Source: JBFGCA01 sp041567315 (lineage in GTDB: Bacteria; Acidobacteriota; Thermoanaerobaculia; Multivoradales; JAHEKO01). Taken from it: a stretch of DNA of 9,938 nucleotides. The position numbers and the translations under genes are program-made. Positions 1-7,837 of the stretch are shown piece by piece. Each line of letters starts with the position of its first letter. Within the stretch, counting starts at the first letter, position 1. The notes beneath the pieces were generated by a model that had not been told where the DNA came from, did no database searches, and was given only the letters and a program-made list of their open reading frames with translations. Location: the NCBI GenBank assembly GCA_041567315.1, contig JBFGCA010000143.1, positions 1 through 9,938 on the forward strand. Direction: 5' to 3'.

Positions 1-70
1 GCACTGGTTCGAGGCGGTCGAGGGCCCGATGACCTACTTCGTGGTCAAGGTCACCGAGGGCGGGCGATGA
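1..70 (+). CDS. C-terminal end of an unidentified upstream gene (partial)
   Basis: The frame beginning at base 2 is open and ends at TGA 68-70. It encodes 22 residues, HWFEAVEGPMTYFVVKVTEG followed by GR. The alternating hydrophobic run TYFVVKV looks like a terminal beta strand, but this is too little to name a family. The TGA overlaps the ATG of the next gene in an ATGA, the usual arrangement of translationally coupled genes, so this gene is probably the preceding member of the operon. The frame is supported by the overlap and by the matching codon bias (nearly every third base is G or C). The start and most of the gene lie outside the window. Confidence 0.6.
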   Translation, partial: HWFEAVEGPMTYFVVKVTEGGR

Positions 71-2640
71 GCGGTCTTCGCCGGCTGCCGGCGATCCTGC
101 TGCTGAGCGGCGCGGCGCTCGCCGCGCCGGCCGCGGCGGCGGTCGCTCCCGAGCTACCCGACGCGGTGGTCGACCTGCGGACGGTGGCGGGCCTCGCCCT
201 GGTGGAGGGCGAGTGGCGCTACCGCGAGGCGCGGATCGTCGAGACCGACCACCGCTTCCCCGGTCCCGACCTCAGACCCAGCGGCCCGCCCAACCGGACC
301 TGGGACCTCGAGCCGCGGGCGGACGCCGCCGACTTCGAGGTCTCCGGCTGGGAGGCCGTCGCCGCCGACACCCTCGAGGCGCGGCGCTCGGGCGGGCGGC
401 TGTCGGCGGGCTGGTACCGGCTCGACCTGACGCTGCCGGCGCGGCTCGGCGACCTCGAGGTCGAGGGCTCGACTGTGGTCTTCGAGATCGTGGTCGACGA
501 CTACGCCGAGGTCTGGGTCGACGGCCGGCTGCCGGTGGTGCTGGGCCAGTCGGGCGGACCGCTGGTGGCGGGGTTCAACGCTCCCAACCGGGTGGTGCTG
601 ACCACCGACGCACGGCCTGGGCAGCGGCACCGGGTGGCGGTCCTGGGCGTCAACGGGCCGCTCTCGGCGCCGCCCGGCAACTACGTGTGGGTGCGCTCGG
701 CGACCCTCGACCTCTACCGCCCGGGGCGCTGGGCGGCGGCCCAGCCGGTCCCCACCGAGATCGAGCGCCGAGACCCGGCGGCGGCGCGGCTGCTGCCGGC
801 GGAGCTCGTGATCGAGCGGCTGGCCTCGGGGTTCATCTTCACCGAGGGACCGGTTTGGGTCGAAGAGGGCGGCTACCTGCTGTTCAGCGATCCCAACCGC
901 AACGTGGTCTACCGCTTCGATCCGGTGGCGGGCGAGACCTCGATCTACCGCACCAAGAGCGGCTACGCGGGGGCCGACATGGCCCTCTACCGCCAGCCGG
1001 GCTCGAACGGCCTCGCGGTCGACCCCCAGGGCCGGCTGATCCTCGCCGAGCACGGCAACCGGCGGATCACCCGGCTGGAGCGCAACGGGACGCTGACGGT
1101 GCTCGCCGACCGCTACCAGGGCCGGCGCCTCAACAGCCCCAACGACGTGGTGCTGCGCTCGGACGGCGCGCTCGTCTTCTCGGACCCGCCGTTCGGTCTG
1201 CCCCGCTTCCACGACGACGAGCGCCGCGAGCTCGAGATCACCGGGGTCTACTGCCTGCGCGACGGCGAGCTGTCGCTGGTCACCGACGAGCTGGCGGGAC
1301 CCAACGGCGTCGCCTTCTCGCCCGACGAGCGTTCTCTCTACGTCGCCAACTGGGACCCCGGCCGCAAGGTGCTGATGCGCTACGAGCTGGGCGCCGATTG
1401 TTCGGTCGGCGGCCGCGCCGAGCTCTTCGACATGACTGCGGCCCCTGGCGAGGAGGCGCTCGACGGGGTGGAGGTCGACGCCGAGGGCAATCTCTGGGTC
1501 TCCGGGCCGGGGGGCCTGTGGCTGCTGTCGGCCGATGGCCGGCACCTGGCCACGGTGCGCGGCCCCGAGCTGCCCGCCAACATGGCCTGGGGCGACGCCG
1601 ACCGGCGCACCCTCTATCTGACCGCGCGCTCGGGTCTCTACCGGCTGCGTCTGCCGGTCGGGGGCCCCGCCCGCGCGGGGGCGGCCCCGGCGCCCGCCGG
1701 GCCGGCGGGCGGCCCCCGCGTCGTCCGCCTCGATCCGCGCTTCGACGAGCTGGCGCCGCCCGGCGTCACCGTCGAGCGGGTGGCCGACGGCTTCACCTGG
1801 GTCGAGGGACCGGCCTGGGACCCGCGGAGCGGGGAGCTGTTGTTCTCGGACATCCCCCGCAACGCGGTCTACGCCTGGCGCCCCGGGGCCGGCACCCGGC
1901 TCTTCCTGGAGCGGTCCGGCTACAGCGGCGCGCGGCCCTTCGGCGGCCGCGAGCCGGGCTCGAACGGGCTGGCCTTCGACCCCCGAGGCCGGCTGGTGCT
2001 CTGCGAGCACGGCAACCGCCGGATCAGCCGCCTCGAGCCCGACGGCAGCCGCACCGTCCTGGTGGATCGCTACCAGGGGCGGCGGCTCAACAGCCCCAAC
2101 GACCTGCTGTTCACGGCGGCCGGCGACCTGCTGTTCACCGATCCGCCCTTCGGGCTGCCCGGCGGCTTCGACGATCCCGAGCGCGAGCTGCCGTTCAGCG
2201 GCGTCTACCGGCTGGCCACCGACGGCACCCTGACGCTGCTCACCGACGCCCTGCCGGCCCCCAACGGGCTGGCCCTGTCGCCCGACGGACGGACGCTCTA
2301 CGTCAGCAACGCCGACCGCGAGCGCGCCGTGTGGATGGCCTTCCCGGTCCTCTCAGAAGGCGGTCTGGGCGAGGGCCGGCTGTTCTTCGACGGCACCGCC
2401 TTCGCCGCCGCGGCTCCCGGCGCGCCGGACGGTCTGGAGGCCGACCGCGACGGCAACCTGTTCGCCGCCGGGCCGGGCGGCGTCTTCGTGTTCACGCCGG
2501 ACGGCGCCCACCTGGGCAGCTTCGAGCTCGGCGTGCCCACCTCCAACGTCGGCTGGGGCGAGGACGGCTCGGTCCTCTTCGTGACCGCCGACACCGCCGT
2601 CTACCGGGTGGCGCTGGCCACCCGCGGGGCCGGCTATTAG
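67..2640 (+). CDS. Secreted double SMP-30/gluconolactonase-like protein with N-terminal jelly-roll domain
   Basis: Likely an exported sugar-lactone hydrolase (gluconolactonase family, calcium- or zinc-dependent six-bladed propeller). Residues 1-25 form a signal peptide: an RR-containing n-region, a Leu/Ala core and an Ala-rich cleavage region, which also supports this start. Residues about 30-220 resemble the galactose-binding-like jelly roll of GH2 enzymes (WYRLDLTLP, then VVDDYAEVWVDGR). Two propellers follow, about 247-528 and 568-848, joined by a Pro/Ala/Gly-rich linker (531-550). Each has the family signatures EGPxW, GSNGLA, EHGNRRI, LNSPND, SDPPFGLP or TDPPFGLP, and PNGxAxSPD. Expected metal or substrate ligands are present in both: Glu260, Asn359, Asn413, Asp466 and Glu580, Asn678, Asn733, Asp788. 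Usual family members have one propeller of about 300 residues, so 857 residues reflects an internal duplication plus an extra domain. The gene overlaps its predecessor by ATGA and ends 4 bp before the next. Family assignment is secure; the exact lactone is unknown. Confidence 0.9.
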   Translation: MSGLRRLPAILLLSGAALAAPAAAAVAPELPDAVVDLRTVAGLALVEGEWRYREARIVETDHRFPGPDLRPSGPPNRTWDLEPRADAADFEVSGWEAVAADTLEARRSGGRLSAGWYRLDLTLPARLGDLEVEGSTVVFEIVVDDYAEVWVDGRLPVVLGQSGGPLVAGFNAPNRVVLTTDARPGQRHRVAVLGVNGPLSAPPGNYVWVRSATLDLYRPGRWAAAQPVPTEIERRDPAAARLLPAELVIERLASGFIFTEGPVWVEEGGYLLFSDPNRNVVYRFDPVAGETSIYRTKSGYAGADMALYRQPGSNGLAVDPQGRLILAEHGNRRITRLERNGTLTVLADRYQGRRLNSPNDVVLRSDGALVFSDPPFGLPRFHDDERRELEITGVYCLRDGELSLVTDELAGPNGVAFSPDERSLYVANWDPGRKVLMRYELGADCSVGGRAELFDMTAAPGEEALDGVEVDAEGNLWVSGPGGLWLLSADGRHLATVRGPELPANMAWGDADRRTLYLTARSGLYRLRLPVGGPARAGAAPAPAGPAGGPRVVRLDPRFDELAPPGVTVERVADGFTWVEGPAWDPRSGELLFSDIPRNAVYAWRPGAGTRLFLERSGYSGARPFGGREPGSNGLAFDPRGRLVLCEHGNRRISRLEPDGSRTVLVDRYQGRRLNSPNDLLFTAAGDLLFTDPPFGLPGGFDDPERELPFSGVYRLATDGTLTLLTDALPAPNGLALSPDGRTLYVSNADRERAVWMAFPVLSEGGLGEGRLFFDGTAFAAAAPGAPDGLEADRDGNLFAAGPGGVFVFTPDGAHLGSFELGVPTSNVGWGEDGSVLFVTADTAVYRVALATRGAGY
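1111..1146 (+). repeat. Copy 1 of near-identical 36-bp block in the duplicated lactonase domains
   Basis: This block encodes Arg349 to Asp360, covering YQGRRLNSPND of the first propeller, including the putative ligand Asn359. Hand alignment with 2068-2103 shows 34 of 36 bases identical. Both differences are C/G changes at third codon positions. The spacing is 957 bp (319 codons), one domain unit. Confidence 0.85.
1665..1711 (+). other. Two consecutive GC hairpins in the interdomain linker coding sequence
   Basis: The first inverted repeat is CCCCGC (1665-1670) with GCGGGG (1675-1680) around a 4-base loop. The second is CGCCCGCC (1691-1698) with GGCGGGCG (1704-1711) around a 5-base loop. Both are perfect and made only of G-C pairs. 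They lie in the Pro/Ala/Gly linker between the two propellers. In DNA this GC-rich, such pairs can arise from proline, alanine and glycine codons alone, so any role is inference. Confidence 0.5.
2068..2103 (+). repeat. Copy 2 of near-identical 36-bp block in the duplicated lactonase domains
   Basis: This is the second copy, encoding Arg668 to Asp679 of the second propeller and including the putative ligand Asn678. It matches 1111-1146 at 34 of 36 bases. The rest of the two domains is clearly homologous in protein but more diverged in DNA, so this block marks the most constrained, or most recently exchanged, part of the duplication. Confidence 0.85.
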
Positions 2641-2644
2641 CAAC

Positions 2645-5355
<2,711 letters not shown>

Positions 5356-5359
<4 letters not shown>

Positions 5360-7482
5360 GCGCCGGCGATCCACGCGCCGCCCGCACCAGGCGCCGGACG
5401 CCGGCGGCGCCGGAGCGGAATCCCACCGAGCGGAGACCCTCCGCGCCGAAGCCACCGGTGGCGGCGCCCCCGGTCCCGGCGCCCCCGGTCCTGACGCCCC
5501 CGATCCTGAAGCCGGTCGTGGAGCTCGGCCCCGAGCGGCTGGCCGACTTCGAGGCCGCCAGCCGTCTCGAGTGGCTGGAGACCAACGGCCTCGGCGGCTG
5601 GGCCGCCTCGACGGTCAGCGGCGCCCACAGCCGCCGCTACCACGGACTGCTGGTGGCGGCCACCCGGCCGCCGGCCGGCCGCTCGGTGCTGCTGTCGCGT
5701 CTCGACGAAACCCTGGAGACGGGTGGCGGCCGCTTCGAGCTGGCCGCCAACCGGTTCCCCGGCGCGATCCACCCGTCCGGCCACCGCTTCCTCACCGGCT
5801 TCCGGCGCGGTCTCTTCCCCGAGTGGGAGTACGAGGCCGGCGGCGCGCGGCTGCGCAAGACGGTGGCGGCGGTGGACGGCGAGAACGCGACCCTGGTGGT
5901 CTACGAGCTGCTGGCCGGCGAGGCGAGCTGCGCCCTCGAGCTGCGGCCGTTCGTCGCCGGGCGCGACTACCACTGGCTGCGGCGGGCCGACGGCGCGCCG
6001 GGCTGCGAGGCGGCGTTGGCGGGCGACGTGCTGACGCTCACCCTGCCGGGCGAGCTGCCGGCGGTCCACCTGCGTACCCCCGGGGCGTCCTTCGCGGCCG
6101 ACCCCTCCTGGTGGTACCGCTTCGAGTACGCGATCGAGGCCGAGCGCGGGTTCGAGCCGTGGGAGGACCTCTTCACGCCGGGCCGGCTGCGGGTCACGCT
6201 GGAGCCGGGCCGGCCGCTGGGGGTGCTGATCTCGACCGAGCCGCCAGGCGGGCGCGACCCGCTGGAGCTGCTCGCGGCCGAGCGCCGGCGGCGCGAAGGC
6301 GTGGTCGCCGCGGCGCCGGGCCCCGAGCCGCTGCTCGCCACCCTCACCCTGGCCGCCGATCAGTTCGTGGTGCGCCGCGGCGCCGGGCTCCACACCGTGA
6401 TCGCCGGCTATCCGTGGTTCGCCGACTGGGGCCGCGACACCATGATCGCCCTGCCCGGCGTCTGCCTGGCCACCGGCCGGCAGGCCGAGGCGCGCGACAT
6501 CCTGCGCGCCTTCGCTGGCGCGGCGAGCCAGGGTCTGCTGCCCAACCGCTTTCCGGACCAGGGCGACGGCGAGGAGCCCGAGTACAACACCGTCGACGCC
6601 TCGCTGTGGTACTTCGTGGCGATCTGGAAGTACCTGCAGGCCAGCGGCGACGACGCCACCGTGCGCGGCGAGCTGCTGGGGGTGCTCGACGAGATCCTGG
6701 CCTGGCACCGCCGCGGCACCCGCCACGGCATCCGCGAGACCGAGGACGGCCTGCTGCGGGGCGGGGAGCCCGGCGTCCAGCTCACCTGGATGGACGCCAA
6801 GGTGGGCGACTGGGTGGTCACCCCGCGGCACGGCAAGCCGGTCGAGATCCAGGCACTCTGGTACAACGCCCTCCGCATCCGCGCCGCGCTGGCCGAGCGC
6901 TACGGGGACGCCGCCGGCGGCGCCGAGCTCGGCGCGCGGGCGCGGCGGGTGCGCCGCCGCTTCCACGAGCTGTTCTGGGACGACGCGCGCGGCGTCCTCT
7001 ACGACGTGATCGACGATCAGGGGGCCCGGGACGCCAGCCTGCGTCCCAACCAACTCTTCGCCCTCAGTCTGCCCTTCCCCCTCGTCGGAGCCGATCGTGC
7101 CCGCCGCATCCTGCGGGTGGTCGAGGAGCAGCTCCTCACCCCCGTCGGCCTGCGCAGCCTGGCCCCCGACGACCCCCGCCACCAGCCCCTCTACGCCGGC
7201 GGCCCGCGCGAGCGCGACGGCGCCTACCATCAGGGGACGGTCTGGAGCTGGCTCCTGGGCCCCTTCGTCACCGCCCTGGTCCGTTTCCGCGGCGCCGCCG
7301 GGCGCCGCCGGGCACGCCGGCTGCTGCTCGGCCTGGAGTCCCACCTGCCCGAGGCCGGGCTGGGCTCGATCTCCGAGATCTTCGACGCCGCCCCGCCGCA
7401 CGCCCCCCGTGGCTGCCCGGCGCAGGCCTGGAGCGTCGGCGAGGTGCTGCGCGCCTGGGTCGAAGACCTGCAGTCCCGGTGA
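5356..7482 (+). CDS. Amylo-alpha-1,6-glucosidase (glycogen-debranching type, GH133)
   Basis: Expected to hydrolyse alpha-1,6-linked glucose at branch points of glycogen-like glucans in the cytoplasm; no signal peptide is seen. Residues about 57-310 form the bacterial-type N-terminal domain, with WLETNGLGGWAASTVSGAHS and RRYHGLLVAA being characteristic. Residues about 325-705 form the GDE C-terminal (alpha/alpha)6 barrel: AGYPWFADWGRDTMIALPG, NTVDASLWYF, QLTWMDAKVGDWVVTPRHGK, and AYHQGTVWSWLLGPF. Asp480 in TWMDA is the probable general acid. The base is less clear; Glu674 in SISEIFD is one candidate. The C-terminal GCPAQAWSVGEVLRAW is typical. The roughly 55-residue N-terminal extension is basic and then proline-rich (residues 28-53), is not part of the enzyme fold, and partly comes from a 15-bp tandem repeat. 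The ATG overlaps the previous stop as ATGA with no evident Shine-Dalgarno, so translation is probably coupled. It is the last gene of the operon. Confidence 0.92.
5464..5508 (+). repeat. Three tandem 15-bp units coding for a proline-rich stretch
   Basis: Three units, at 5464-5478, 5479-5493 and 5494-5508, follow the pattern RCGCCCCCGRTCCYG. Units 1 and 2 differ at one base. Unit 3 differs from unit 2 at two. They are in frame and encode APPVP, APPVL and TPPIL (residues 37-51 of the debranching-type enzyme). The preceding 15 bases (5449-5463, KPPVA) look like a decayed unit. In-frame slippage probably expanded this linker. Confidence 0.85.
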
Positions 7483-7507
7483 CGGGACGCGCTTGTCTGC
7501 CGTCCCG
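7473..7507 (+). other. Mutually exclusive hairpins at the operon end
   Basis: Three arms overlap. GTCCCG (7473-7478) pairs with CGGGAC (7483-7488) around the loop GTGA, which contains the stop codon of the debranching-type gene. The same middle arm, extended to CGGGACG (7483-7489), also pairs with CGTCCCG (7501-7507) around an 11-base loop. Only one of the two can form at a time. No T-tract follows, so this is not a classical intrinsic terminator. It may be a 3'-end structure or chance in GC-rich DNA. Confidence 0.45.
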
Positions 7508-7546
7508 CAACGCTTCGCGAGGCGGGCGGGGCACGAGTGCGCCGTC

Positions 7547-7568
7547 ACCGCTCTGTGGCGAGAGCGGT
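7547..7568 (+). terminator. Candidate terminator hairpin after the glucosidase operon
   Basis: ACCGCTCT (7547-7554) and AGAGCGGT (7561-7568) form a perfect 8-bp stem with a 6-base loop, 65 bp after the stop of the last operon gene. An immediate T-run is missing; T-rich sequence begins only about 15 bases later, near 7581-7605. It may end transcription with help from Rho, or protect the 3' end of the mRNA. The position fits a transcript end, but the missing U-tract keeps confidence low. Confidence 0.4.
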
Positions 7569-7651
7569 CCGGCCAGCGGCTCTGGATTGTTAATTAACTT
7601 TACTTCTGGCGCATCCGCCGGCGCCGGAGTTTCCGCGCGGTGGAGTGGAGT

Positions 7652-7693
7652 GTTTCACAGAAACGGGTCAGCCATTTTGTGATATAAGTATCA
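7652..7693 (+). promoter_or_regulatory. Candidate promoter/operator for the downstream secreted protein
   Basis: TATAAG (7683-7688) is the best -10-like hexamer in the interval, in one of the few AT-rich patches of the window. It sits inside the dyad TGATA-N4-TATCA (7680-7693), and another dyad, GTTTC-ACA-GAAAC (7652-7664), lies about 20 bp upstream. No good -35 hexamer is found at 17 bp spacing. The combination suggests a regulated promoter with a leader of about 140 nt, but it rests on composition and symmetry only. Confidence 0.35.
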
Positions 7694-7754
7694 AGTTCAA
7701 TTCGGGTTCAGTCCTCTTCCACGACTCAGTCCTGCCGGAGGGGAGTTGTGCCCA

Positions 7755-7784
7755 CCAGAGGGTGGCCGCGAGGCCGTGCTCTGG
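7755..7784 (+). promoter_or_regulatory. GNRA-capped hairpin in the 5' leader
   Basis: CCAGAG (7755-7760) pairs with CTCTGG (7779-7784), and GGCC (7764-7767) pairs with GGCC (7772-7775) around the tetraloop GCGA. Between the two helices, GGT faces GTG, giving one G-G mismatch and two possible G-U pairs. The result is a nearly continuous 13-position helix with a GNRA tetraloop, 53 nt before the start codon. A weaker alternative, CCACC (7752-7756) with GGTGG (7761-7765), competes with it. It does not match a riboswitch class I recognise. Confidence 0.45.
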
Positions 7785-7825
7785 CGCGAATTGCGACGTT
7801 CGACCGAGATCTCGATCCCGACATG

Positions 7826-7830
7826 AGGAG
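7826..7830 (+). promoter_or_regulatory. Shine-Dalgarno deciding the start at 7838
   Basis: AGGAG lies 7 bases before ATG 7838, an ideal spacing. An in-frame ATG at 7823 would add MRRAP but has no ribosome binding site, and the AGGAG itself overlaps that alternative reading. The 7838 start is therefore preferred. This is the clearest ribosome binding site in the window; the operon genes upstream rely on overlaps instead. Confidence 0.75.
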
Positions 7831-7837
7831 AGCCCCG

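Larger units (their letters stand above)
7483..7837. other. 355-bp gene-free interval between the glucosidase operon and the next gene
   Basis: I find no convincing gene here. The interval holds, in order: the operon-end hairpins (to 7507), an 8-bp stem-loop (7547-7568), an AT-rich patch around the palindrome GTTAATTAAC (7589-7598), a GC palindrome CCGGCGCCGG (7618-7627), the dyad GTTTC-ACA-GAAAC (7652-7664), an AT-rich promoter-like segment (7674-7702), short direct repeats (GTTCA at 7695 and 7706; TCAGTCCT at 7708 and 7726), a leader hairpin (7755-7784), a palindrome CGAGATCTCG (7805-7814) and the Shine-Dalgarno of the next gene. Its base composition differs sharply from the coding sequence on either side. 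Confidence 0.7.

Noticed and set aside
154..2010. Long open frame of about 618 codons on the minus strand opposite the lactonase gene
   Set aside because: Its composition is low-complexity Arg/Gly/Ala/Val with no recognisable motif. The plus strand has a signal peptide and clear domains. It is a by-product of G/C-ending codons.
2641..2644. Possible separate promoter for the GH63-like gene
   Set aside because: The gap to the previous stop is four bases, and the preceding DNA is coding and GC-rich with no promoter-like elements.
7678..7694. CRP-like site TGTGA-N6 in the intergenic region
   Set aside because: Only the left half (TGTGA at 7678-7682) matches; the right half is TATCA rather than TCACA. 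The TGATA-N4-TATCA symmetry explains the sequence better.
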